DNA from: Paracyclopina nana
Lineage: Eukaryota; Arthropoda; Copepoda; Cyclopoida; Cyclopettidae
Assembly (NCBI GenBank): GCA_019096065.1
Contig: JAGUCH010000001.1
Coordinates: forward strand, 10,788,001 to 10,852,000
Direction of reading: 5' to 3'
DNA length: 64,000 bases
A program made the position numbers and the translations under genes. This document shows, piece by piece, positions 30,970 through 43,500 of the stretch. The notes under the pieces are model-generated. The model made no database searches, was not told where the DNA came from, and saw nothing but the letters and a program-made list of their open reading frames with translations. Positions within the stretch are counted from its first letter, which is position 1. Each line of letters opens with the position of its first letter.

Positions 30970-33900
30970 TTATAGACTTTCTTCATGAATTCTCGAGGAT
31001 GTAATCAAAGTCAGCATTTGGATTATTGGAGTCCTACGGCGTTTCGCGCGTCAAATATCGAGAAAATTGCGGCCATTCCATAACCATTGCGTTGGCCAAC
31101 GACCAAGTTGTTTTGCCAAAGATAATCGTAACCAAGCGCCCTTGGGACGAATTGGCTGCTACATATTTTATCCGCTTTTCTCAACGCCAACCCGAGCCAG
31201 TTAGAGTGAAACAGCCGTATATTGTAGGCTCAATGTTAAACTAAGCGTGGGACAACAGGGCGAAAAAACCGGGCATTTTTGCAGGTCAAGCTATACCCAT
31301 GGCGAATTTGAAGTCAGAGCCTCAGTGTGCGCGGAGGATGGCTTTCTAAAACTCAACCCAGACGAGGATGGCTGCAAACATGCAGCGCATTCTGCAAACT
31401 GAACTCTCAGCCAACTTCAGCTGATGATGGCAAAGAAAATGGGTGCGGTCCTACTCCTCACAGTGCACCCAAGTAGTCAAAGGTGGGGAAAATTGCACAC
31501 ATGAAAGTTACCCCAGAGCCCATGCAGCAGAGAGTTTGCAACGGCGAGGAAACGAGAAGAAAAAATCACATGATAGACTGCTCTTGAGCCGAAGGAATTT
31601 TTTCTCCACTCTTTACAAGTCCAGCCCTAGGCTAGTTAATGCCAGACTCACTTGAGGCCTAGCTTGCCCTCATTTAGAGGCCTCTTCGAGCCAGATTGCC
31701 ATTTATAGAGTACAGAGCTACCATTCCATGCCGTTATAAGGCAGAGCGAAAGGTGAAAAGTATCGCTCCATTTATAAAAAAGGAGATAGCATAGTTAAGC
31801 AAAGGAGAAAAATCAGCCACCTCTTTCATTCTTCGATGTGCTCTAATGAATGCCACAAAATTTGGTTCCAATCGGCTCAATACTTACTAAGAACGTATTC
31901 TGGGTAGGCCGGTCACGAGCTAACAGATGACGAAAGTGCAACATTGCGGTGTAATGGCAAAAATGGACTGAGCAATAATTTCCAAGTGTTTTCCCGAAAA
32001 GTGCAACAACAAGATGTGCGCAAGCAAAAAGAGTGGGTACTTAGTTAGCAGCTTATGCGATACTTTTCTGTAGATATTTGAAGGAATTGAAAATAAGAAC
32101 AGCAATTTGTGGCTCAACGGACATATATGCGAGGGGAGAAAGTCTGCTCACTTGGGACGACAACGCGAACTTGCCTCCTTTTTGCCCGTTGCAACAAATA
32201 TGCCATGTTTGGGGAATGCTTTTCTTTTCCCGGAATTGCCTTTCAGCAGCTTCTTTTGCAATATTAGTTATTTCACCAGCCTTTTCTAATACTTTCCATC
32301 GATTGCTCTTACACCTAACTCAACTCTGCTTTAGGACCACACCGCAGCTAAAGCTAGCTGGCAAACCCAGCAGTTTCGAGGAGGGAAAAAACTCGTGTAG
32401 GACACACAGTTGAGTCTTTCTTCATACAGTAAACGGTAAAAAATGATGACATCCTTGTTGACACAAATAATAAAAAAATAAAGAGGAAAATAACTTAATT
32501 TGACTCTATTCGAAAAAGGAAGATAAGAAAAGGAATTGAGCAAAAGGGCCAAATGGTCAATTTTCACCTAACTTCACGCAGTTGAGACATAAATGCTTCA
32601 GCGGTCCCTATACAAAATTGGATAGAAGGAAAAGAAAAATTTGCATATTCTATTCTTCTAGTTTGTGAATCCAGACTTTCTTGGCAAGTGCACATCTTTT
32701 GAAGCAGTATTTTACGTGCCACTCATTTAATAGGGCTCTTCATATCTCTGCATGAAAATAGCCAATTTCCTGCAAAAAAAAACCACCATACAATCAATGT
32801 TTGAGCCGTGCTTATTCCATTTTTCATTCTAGACTTGCAGCGATTGACAACGCTTTTTAAAGCTGATAATGACCTTCAAGTTGCGCTGAAACTGAGTAAA
32901 GCATCCGTAAATGTCAAAAGTGGTTCCAACAGCCAGCTTTTCACAATGTTCTCTAGTCAGTTCTTGTTTGCGCGCACATAAATTCGGAGAGGCTTTCCCA
33001 ATATCAATAACTCTTCTCAGTACTTTTTCTAAAGCAGCAGTTGCACACTGCAAAAAACACTAGGATGCTACTTGTAAGATTAATATGCTGTAGCCAACGC
33101 AAACTCAATTTTCCAATGTAGATGGGATTGCATAACCTTTCACGGCTGTTCATTGCCGATAGGAAAGAGAAGCTTTACAATGTCTGTGGCCTACTTCTTC
33201 GGCGCAAGACAAAATTATTAGTAACTGTGCGTGATGTTAGGGTTCTCGTGGGAAATAATTGCTGCTAGGCGGTAAAGTTTCGGTACTATACAAAGAATCT
33301 AGCTCTACGAAGTAGCCACAACTCGTAAAACTGCAGAAGTGTTGTTTTTTCTATACAAGTAATGTTCTAACTTATGAGCAGCGTTTCATCATCATACGGG
33401 TAACCAACTCACGCAAATGTAAATTGCAGGTAACACACAGCACTGCATAAAAAGGCCAGTAAAACTTTCCCTAGCCGAATATATAAGAAAGTAATTTACG
33501 GCAAATACCACAACTACGGAGTGTATTTATTTTTACTCAAGTGGTGCTTTAAAAAGTGCCCTTAAAACACTGTTAGGGTTATGTATTATAGAAGAGAGCT
33601 GACAAGGGCATTTCTTATTCTAATAACTGATGCAATATGGGCAACGCTGGTAACATTTGTTCCAGATTGACCGTCATAATTAAAGTTGACCCTTGTGCAA
33701 GCTAGAATAAGATCGTTATTGCAATAAAAGCTATGGTTGCGACGATCATCTGTGCTTTTGTCACCAGAGCAAATTGCTGATGACATTCGTCACATAAATT
33801 CCATGTCTAGCTGGAGCCTCAGTGAAATGGTGCCACTGCAGCCATTTCATTATGAGCTTGGGTCAAGGCATAATTCGGTATGGCATGTCACACAAATAAA

Positions 33901-34299
33901 GGATACAATGTAAGAAGATCTAGCAAAAAATGTGGACGTTTTACATTGCAAATATGCCGTCTTCTGCAAGGCCCCCAGCACTGGTTGTAAAGGCCAGACA
34001 ATTTGTTACTGCTAAGATTGAAGCAAAGCTTTGCTGAATGTGGAAAGCCTCATAGAGCAGCTTTTGCTGCAGCAAAGATACCATAAAACGGCTGCTGACA
34101 TGCTGATATGATGTAGAATGCGCACGAGAGTGACATTTCCACTTCTTTTCTCGGTTGAACACCGTGCTGAGAAATGCCTATCAAAGGTGGATGATGTGAG
34201 CTGAAATGGAGCTTTAAGGCGGATTCAGCCGCGTTTTTATTGAAATCACGACTACTGAGTTGGTGAAGGGCCTTTAGCTCAGCAGAGATATCTGTTCTC

Positions 34300-35630
34300 C
34301 TAGCTTACAGCTGCACAGTGGATCAAAAAGCCGATTTTACGCGCACGAGAAATTACGTCAAATCGCAAATTTCCGATTTTAGCACCCATTTTCAGTTTCT
34401 AATTTGTATGACTTCTAGGCTATCTAAAGAGCACAAATTAATGTTAATTGAGAGATAAAGATTCAAATTTGGTGAAGGAAGCATAATTTTTGGGCAAAAG
34501 TTGATTTTGGCGAATTCAGTAGAACAGCAACTTTGCACAATTTGAGAAAAAATTGAATCGCCCATAACTTTTGATTCCAAACGACTCCAATTGAGTGACC
34601 AAGTCAGGGAAGTCAAGCTAATAGCATAAATTGATAATCCACCAGAATTGGCTGCTCTTACTTGCTCTCACGAGGGTGCCAGGATGCAATATTTTTAGCT
34701 TACAGCCGGCGGCTGTACTATAGCCACCTTGAAAATTTACTAACTTACAAACTTAACACAATTTGATGCTTAATCGAAAATTCACACCTTAGCGTGAGTT
34801 TGTCAATTATAATTTAGTATTACACAAACTCTGGATAATCAATAAAATGCAAACTTGATCCAACTTGACAGCTCACACCTTTGTCACAAATGGGGCAGAT
34901 AAAATTCTCAATTTGACAGCTGATGTATTTTTTTGTGACTTCTTAAAGGTTCATTGAAAAGGTCCTTCAAAGTAATCTATGGCAATTTTTGATATGAAAG
35001 CATTGAAAAATAATAATTCGTAATAACAGCATTTTAATGAAACTTCATTAGCCTATTCAACGATCAGATTGGCTTTCATTTTTGGCTATATTTGGATGAT
35101 ACTTTAATTAGTACTTTTTTTTGTTAACTAATAAGCTGGTATGCCCAAAACTTCTTAAGAAAATAAGCAGCAGCACATCAACTTTCCTTAAAGACATTTT
35201 TTCTATACCTTAATCTGTTATTTTTACATGAACAATACATAAGTGCAATAATTAAAACCAGAAAATACAAATTTTCCAATTCTGCCGTTTTTATCATCTC
35301 AGTTTGATAAGAAACTATTTTTGAAACCCATTGACATGTGTGAATTCACACTTAGGGGTCAACTGATGTCAAGTTTGCATTCTATCAATTGATTGACACC
35401 ACCAAACTGAGTTTGTACTTTATTAATTTTAAAATACAAACTTTCACAAAGGTTTGAATTCGCACCTCAGGGCCACTTGGGGTCAAGTTTGTATATTTGT
35501 AGATTTTCAAGGTAGGTAGATTAGCGCCACCCGCTTACAGCCAATAAGAAAAGGTGCTACGTTGATTTCGCGACTTTTTTCCGTGCGCGTGAAATCGGCA
35601 AATAAACCCACTGTGAGCTGGTGTAAGTAT
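34300..35630. mobile_element. Outer TIR element of about 1.3 kb (host of a nested element)
   Basis: The left end CACAGTGGATCAAAAAGCCG, continuing ATTTTACGCGCACG, matches the complement of the right end CACAGTGGGTTTATTTGCCG, continuing ATTTCACGCGCACG. The core runs about 34314-35615. AGCTG abuts both sides and may be a short target duplication or part of the repeat, so the boundaries are uncertain. An 825-bp element interrupts it. Superfamily not assigned. Confidence 0.55.
34708..35532. mobile_element. Nested TIR element, 825 bp, 10-bp target duplication
   Basis: The direct repeat GCTTACAGCC lies at 34698-34707 and 35533-35542. Just inside, the ends are imperfect inverted repeats sharing CCTTGAAAATYTAC and ACAAACTT, followed by looser matches around TTCACACCTTAG-type words. 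A 9-10 bp duplication and long inverted repeats suggest a Mutator-like non-autonomous element inserted into the outer element. It is non-coding. Confidence 0.65.
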
Positions 35631-37224
35631 CTCTCAAGTTAGTGGCATGAGAGAGACCATAGACGCTCATTTGCCAAGCGTCATAAATCACGTCGAGCCT
35701 AAGAACCTAAGATTGGCCCCAAGATGACCTTCAAGACCATCAAGGCTTTGAGGCCGCGCTGCCTACATTGTCAAACGGCTCACTTTCTCCTTACTCCATT
35801 AGCAGCCGCAGAAATGATCCTTCCTGCTCAAAGCATCACATTTCGCACGTTTCGAATAGAGCTGTATTAGCAGTAAGTATGTAGAAAAGCATGAATCATT
35901 TTAATTCGACCACGAGCAGAGTTCTGGCTATGATTATTGCAGAGAAAGTGCAAAAAATGCACTTAAACTCATAATAAATGTTAATCCCTTTCGTTTTGAT
36001 AAAAAAGCAGGAAGCCATAGAACATTTTGCAATTAGCTGAAGCCTTTTTTCTTCTTTAGAAGCTAATAGCCGTTGCCCAACCATTATGAAATAGGTATTT
36101 TCGAGTAAATGGCAAGAAAATCAATCCAGCTAGTCAATTTCAAAGTTCGGCATGATTGATGGGAAAGTTGGCTAGCTCCATATGGATCTGACGAAATGTA
36201 TTGAAAGACTTCAGAAGTTATAGATGTTTACTTTGATTACTCTATACTGTTGAATCAGAAATGAAGCAAATATGAAATCAAAGTTATTGCTCCAACTACA
36301 TATACTGAAATCACAACATGTTCTGTACAGTTAATGGGAGTAGTTATATGCATGTGCAGAAAGTGCGGTGAAAGGAATTTTCATGCGAATAAGTGGAAAG
36401 GCTCAGGTGAGTAAACTCAATTGAAAACTATTTCGAGTTTTACTCAAGGTTCATTTCGAGGAAATAGAAGCAAGCCAGGAAAGTGCTTTTGGCCAGATGG
36501 GGCAACAATAACTTCATTTTAAGCTCGCAGCTACTACAAATGAGCTCCTTTTTTCTCCCAAAAGCAAACAACTAACACAAACTCTGCAACATAGTAAATG
36601 GTTTTTTGAAATAGTCCTCGTTGGACTCGTTATATGGAATAATGAAACGCCGCGTATTACCTTCCAAAATGGGTAAGAAAGTTTACTGCTTGAGCAGCAT
36701 TTTCGCCAGTCAATCCTAATTAAAGGCACTTTTGTAGCAGCCTGGAAGTTGCCAAATGTACCATGATGTCATGCACGGCGTGTCTAAACTTAGAAAGCTG
36801 CTGTTACTGTGGAAAGTTTTCAGCTGGCATTAAAAGGAGCTCTGGCAACTTGCGCCAATTGAGGATCGAAGAAGAGTTGTTGAACGTGGAGGTCTGATTG
36901 GGAGCTGGACGATAATGCAGACAGTTTTAGGCATCAGCTTGCATTCAATCAAGCATCTTTGCTTTGGTGATAACGTTAATGCTAGGCTTGGCTCGGCTAT
37001 CGCATACTTGGAAAGCTCAGTGCATTATTACGTAATAACCGTCTATAGTTCGATGTGTGTAGTTAGTAGGCATGAAATGCTTCGCTATGAACATTTGTGT
37101 CAGAGGCATGATTCAGCATATTCCATTATTACCTGCCATAGCACAAAATGGCTGATTTCAGCAATTTCATGTCACCCTAAATTGGCTTTTTCCTTGGCTT
37201 GGTTACTATTGCTACATATACTAC

Positions 37225-37233
37225 TATATATAG
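37225..37233 (+). promoter_or_regulatory. Candidate TATA box for futsch
   Basis: TATATATAG lies about 285 bases before the futsch start codon, with a GCAGTGC initiator-like sequence near 37264-37270. The sequence between it and the ATG becomes GC- and CpG-richer, as expected of a 5' untranslated region. Confidence 0.35.
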
Positions 37234-37516
37234 TACTAACGTCGAGAATAATAGTGTTTTCTCGCAGTGCTGCCTTAGTCTGAGTGGACTGTCTGTATTC
37301 CCGCAATCAGCGTTTGCCGACGTCCTCGTCCGTGCGCCATTCGAGGCTAGCTCTCAGCTGGTTTGACGACTGCTCCTCTCAGCCAGCTCTTTTTTGGCGT
37401 GGCCTCAGTCTCCCGACTGAAGTCTGTCGAGACCCCCACACACCAGCCTCTCTTCCGGATCAAAAAGCCGACGACCTCTCAGCTGAGTGACAAGCCTCGT
37501 TGTGACCCAAGTCGCA

Positions 37517-40500
37517 ATGGCAGAAGCCATGGAGGCCCCAGAAGGGGCTCCTGAGGTCATTCCCGGCTTGGCAGGCCCCGTGGGCGAGGGCGGCGGGGTG
37601 CTGAGCCCGCTCTCGGGGGCCTACTTGCTCATCGTGCTCAGTGAGCCCATGTCAGAGGCCCACAAGGCAAGCATGATTCAGAAGCTCCGTCAAGGTAAGG
37701 ATTACTTTTTGTGAAAGTTGCATACATAAGCTAGAGCCGGCATTTCGAGACAACAGCTGAAACCTGCCAGCCTTTTATGGTGGCCTCAGATAAAGAGAAA
37801 GTAGTACGACACTCCTTCCAACTGTGCGAATTCTACAACGAAGAGGCTAAACAAATAAGTGTTGTAACGGCAGCAGTGATATAAAAGATGGCAAAAAGAT
37901 GGAAACTTTTGCAGGAAAAACCGAAAATACTTTTATCAGTTGGAGGAGACTCCCAAAAAGTACTTGCTTCACGAGAGAAAAAGCAATTTAAAAGCTGTTT
38001 GAATTTAATTTCCGAAATTGTCGCAGAGGCAGGCGGATGGATGGTGCCATCAATATCACAAAAGTATTTCTTTTTAAGGGCCACAAATCATGGGCCTTTT
38101 TTTCGAAGGGAAAAGAAAGGAGTCTTGACATGAGCAATTGCTGCAAGAAAGCTTTCGATTTGTACGTCGTAACTTCACTAGCATTACACCTAAGTAAGGG
38201 CAAGTTTGTCAGAAATACACGTAAAATGTATTACATTACTACAAGGCCTCAAATACATCGCCAATGCGGTCAATTGCTTATAACAGTGATTATATAATGG
38301 GCAAGATTGCATTTAAAAAATCCGCGCTTAAACAGAATAGTAGTGCAATTAAAGGGCGCTGCATGCTTCTGCAGCAGGGAGCTTGTCTGACAAGAAGCAC
38401 AATGGGGTATACTTAGAAAACAGCACCAATTAGAAAGTTTCCTCATCAATCCTGCTCCTCTGTGACACACCACTGACTGTTTTGATTAAAGTCACATCTT
38501 TTGCGGCCAAAACTGATCTTTGCCCCTATGTGGGGCGCAAGGCCGCCAAAGAGGCCGTTTGAGGCCGCCGGCCGGCAAATGGGTTTGAAGAATGCACACA
38601 ACAGCTGCAAAAGAAAGGCCGGCCCTGTCAGCCTTTGCTGCCAAAGCAAGGCCGGCCTTTCCTGCATGATGAGAGACACGGGTGTGGTTGCCAGCTGTTT
38701 TCTCAAGGACGTATCACAGTGCATGAGGTCTAAAGAAGCAAAAAAGAGGAGAAAACCCCATCAAAATGCAACTTCTTGCCATCTTCTCATTTCTGTTCCA
38801 TGTCAAAGCTACAGAGAAGATCTCGGCAGTTCTTTTCATTTCTTTTTTTTTTTTTTTTTTTTTTTTTAAAATTTGCAAACAGTTGTGAAAATTAATAAAT
38901 AGCCATGCAAGCGAGGGTTGCGTGATGAAAAATCTGCTGCAGTTATTGAAAATCGGCCGAACTGTCATTCAAGTTTTAGCGATCATGCACATTGGTTCTT
39001 TAGGTAGAGAAAGCAGACAATTGCGTCTTTTTACTTATTCAGTAAGCGCCCATAATGAGGGCCTCAGGCCTATTCTTATTTGATACATAAAAATTGCAAG
39101 TTGGCAGCCCTCTATTAAAGCTAATAAAATTCGCAAGCAAAACATAGGTCACAACCCGGCACGGCTTGTGCGCTCACAAGAAAAAGTAAACAAATGAACA
39201 AAGCAAGAAATCTTGCTGCGATATAGGCCAGTTTTTTGCCATTTCGGCCATCGCATGGAAATTTTGAGTGGAGCGCACGATAATGAACGTTGCTCAAGCT
39301 AAAAAACAGCGACTCCATTGTTTCTGAGGAGCCAACTTGAAAAATTGCTTTTCTGATGCATTTGCTGGGACATTTTGGCTTTTTTCTTGGGAAGAACGTT
39401 CCTTTCCCGGATGATCTGTCATAATGTTCCTCTAGTTGGCTGTTGACTATAAGGAAAAAATTGGATGCACTAACTCAATGTTGTGTAGCTACTGCTACTA
39501 CATCAGCTTAGGACCTCGTATAGCTTATTCGTTGCTCCAAACGGTTTTAACATGCAAACTCGCGCATGACTTGGGTGGGCCATTTTTTGTTGCACCATCG
39601 CAAAAAGCCAGCTGTATAGCTAACCTTGCGAATTTCAAAAGGCACATCCTTCATTTAGTTTTTTATGAGGAAAAAGCTCTAAGCGGCAGTTTTGGAACAA
39701 GGCATGAGAAGCTTAATGAGAAAGGCCCGAAGAAGAACAAGGCCATGAAGCATTTCATTTGGAGGCAAGGCCGGCCTTTTTCCTCACAGGGACATAATCC
39801 ACAGCACCAGCCTAACGACTAGCCCATTAAAACGATGACGTGAAAATAAAGAGGCCGCAGAAAGAATTCTGAATGATTTTAGGTAAAAAAGTTAATTCCC
39901 TATGCGTATGGGAAACGTACAGGAAGCAAAGTAATTAAGGTGGAGAGCTCTTCACATTTGCTCTTTCATGTGGTAATTGAGAAAGCAAAATTGTAGGGAC
40001 ACAGATGCTTGTTTAAAAGTGGTGATTATTGCCACCCGAGGCCCCGCATCAAGGCCGAGTTGCACTTTCTTTGATATTTGTGATACTAGTGTACTGTGAG
40101 CTTGAGTGGGTGGAAGCAGCGTCAGATCAAAGCTATCAGTAGCAGCAAGATTTCCTGGGCAGCTTTAAAGGATGTGTACTGTAAAAAGTTTCATTAATAA
40201 AGGGCAGCAGAAGCCTTTGAAGGTTCTTGTGAAGGCAATCCAATCATGAAGTAGGGGCAGAAATCTCGTGTTTGTGGATGTGGAAAGAGATGAAGATTCC
40301 GAGCTCAGTCAACCATAAAATACAGGTCTACAGGAGAAGTTACAGATCCCACTGCTTTCGACCACTCCAATGCATGTGGCCATTGTGTACTAAATGCTTT
40401 TGAGTAGTGATATAGCATAAACTAGAGGCATATAGGACGGCAGCCACTGCGAGGAGAGTGGTGTTAAGCCAGCTTTTGGGCTCATCGAAAAATGTGATGA

Positions 40501-43500
40501 AGTTGGAAGGCTTTCAAATCTAGCCATCAAAAAAAGGCTTTTCATCCAGCAGAAGCAGCCAAAAGACATGAAAGTATTTTTTCGGGGAAAAGATGCGCAT
40601 TCATAGTGCGAGGCTCTTTGTTTGCTTAAGGCTTGGTTACTAAGGAAACGCTGGGTAAATACCAAAAAGCTGCAAGATCCACTGTTTTGAGGTTACGAAA
40701 TTGTGACTTCATCGATATCGATAGACTATGAAAAAAGAACCATTGTGCTACACACTTTTTTATAAGCCACGAGATCGACTACCAATCTGATTGCATCACC
40801 AAGCCAAAAATACGAGCAACTAATCCTTTTTCTGGATGCATCTATGGGCACAACGCTTGCATTCTTTGCCAATGCAATTCCGAAATACTGATGACGACAG
40901 TTGGCCAGAAGCTGTAAAAATTTTCTGTCATGCCTCGTGGTCTCATAGTGGCTCATCTCCCACTTTGAGCCACGCGATGATACCTTCGAGAGGCAAAAAC
41001 CAGCTTAACTACACTCTCCTTCCTTCATTCATTGGAGCTGGCTAGACAGACTTATTTTTAAGTGCTTTTTCGTGAGACACCTTCCTTAGCACCATGATTA
41101 ATGCTTAAACATTGGGAAAAAATTGCAGAGCTATGTATATCAGAACAGCAATGTAAATTAGCATAATAACAGCCCTAACTGCTGCTTAGCACGATTACGG
41201 CTGAAAATGTTCATCAGCTGTTGCTTATGAATAGGAATTAAGCCATATCATTGCTGAAATATTAAATTAGTGCTGCATGTTCCATGGTGCCTGAAAAGGC
41301 CAGCACTACTTTCATTCCCTCCGAAAAAATGCCATTATCTTGATCTCGTGTTGTGATGGAATGGCATGATGTGGAAAAAAATAAGGAGCTCCCCTTTTTT
41401 AAGTATTCCTGCAAAAGAGGTGACCTTAGAGCTTTTGCAGAAGATCACGCAATCAGCTGCTTTCAAGGCCCTCGCACTGCCACTGCACCACTTGGAAAAA
41501 TAAAGGACAAAAGCAGCACAGCTGTGCAGCTTTACAACAGTAGTGCCACTTTCAATTAGCTGCAGTCATGACACCTAATTTTACGACCGAATGGCCAACA
41601 TCTAGAATAAATTAAAAATAATTGACTTTTGTCTCTCTCTCGAGCAATGTCTAATATTGAATATTCAGGACTGCCTGAGCTCAGCCTTTTTAAAGGCCCA
41701 TCAAATGCAAAGCTCCGGGGGATTTAGGATTAAAGTTGAAAAAACGTAGCAGTAAAAGTGATGCCAAGATGTGCACAACTACCATTGTTGAAACACGACA
41801 TGAGCTGGAGAGTGAGGCCAAAATGATGATGCATCTGGGCCCAGAAATAGAAGAAATGTGTGATTACTTAAGGTCTTGCAGCACGAGCGACAAGAAAAAG
41901 GCGGAGGAGGAAAGTATAGAGAGGCTCTTATAAACATACAGAAGCAAATAATACAACTATTGGGACACGATAACCAGAAATCAGGCAAAAGAGGCAGATT
42001 TGCCTTTATTTGTACCACCAACTTTGCTGTAACTGCAAGAGATCAGCTCCCCTGGCCTAGAGTAGATCCCGGATTAGGGATTTCTTTCGGCAGCAATCCG
42101 TAACGAGTGCAGCAGCTGCATGCCCACTAGGCCTACACTTGCAGCAGGCCTGAATACATAAACACAAAAGTTGGCCATAAATCTTAAATTGCCGCCATAA
42201 TACAAGAAGAGCATTACAGAATGAGGATTTGATTTGCTAGCTTACCTATACAACAATATGCAGGAAGTAGAACATGAAAAATACAATAATACACAAATAC
42301 GATTTCCCCGGGAGGCCAAGGGAGAAGAAAAGCTCCCACAAATACTTAGTTGTAGTAGATGTTAGTAGGTTATGTATTTTTGCTTCCTGCCAACAATAAA
42401 AAGCTCCGCATCATTAGGCTTAAACATACTCAACGCAATGCTAAACGAAAAGCACAATTTCCTTTTCTAGGTATGTTGATGAGGAATGCAGATGCTTGTT
42501 GTACAGCCACCATATCTGTCTAATATGCCAAGGACGAAAGAAAAGCTTTCAGCGGAGGAAACCATTATAGTCAAAGGCACTGAATTAATCGGCTGCTGTG
42601 GTCGAAAATCCGTGATAGCAACTACGAATAATTTTAGCTCGTCAATCTTCCAGAATTGCGTACATAGCCCTGCAGCATGTAATTAGTTACAGCCCACGTT
42701 TGTTGCTGGCTGTGAACTTTTGGGTCATTAATGCTGTACTGTAACGCTACAGCCATGTTTACAGCCCTACTTTAGCAACTATAAGCAGCTCATGTTTTGG
42801 GCAAGCTTAAGGCAGTTTTGGATGTTAATTTTGAGCTGTTGGATCCACACACAAAACTTCTCCTCTCATCGCATGAAGAGCTATCTCAAAAGTGGAAGTT
42901 TTCAATGGTACATTCACAGCCCAAGGGCTTTTGCACACAATCATGACCATATAGCATGCATTATAAATTAATACAACTGCTAGGAGCATGGCACTACTTT
43001 AAACCTAGTGCAGCTAGTGCAAGCTTAAAGAAAACAGAGGGCCATATAAAAATTCTTATTGTGGGCGTAGATTCCCAGTGTTGGTGGACTGCACTGCGCA
43101 GAATTTTAAAAATAGCCTCTGTGTGCTACAATAAAACCCTTTCTAGCGCTTTTGCTGTCGCCAGGCTTTTAAAGCATTATTTTATCATTGCTCAATCTGG
43201 AGAGAAGCCTTCAGTACTCGAGCTTTTCCAGCTACCTTTAGGTGAGTTCCTTAGTTCAGCTCTTCAATGATCCTCTATAGATCAATGTGAAGCTTAGTAA
43301 TGTTTTCTTGGCGTGACTTTGAGCCTTCAGCCGAAAATCAATATTTGCTATTATGCATGCATTGTTTGTGATATCAATAGCCGGGTTTCACACTTGCATT
43401 CTTAGGAGCTTCAAGCTGCTCCCTTCAACTGAAGCTCCAAGGGACCAATGGAGTTCTTATGCTATGAGGCTCAGCCATGTACTCGATAAAAACGAGGTAG

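Larger units (their letters stand above)
29844..37516. other. Intergenic region between the reductase and futsch, rich in TIR elements
   Basis: No gene can be supported here. It holds a 413-bp MITE (30557-30969), a nested pair of inverted-repeat elements (about 34300-35630) and the presumptive promoters of the reductase (right of 29843) and futsch (left of 37517). A 72-codon open frame at 31026-31244 is CpG-rich but matches nothing I know. The rest is AT-rich and looks unique. Confidence 0.6.
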
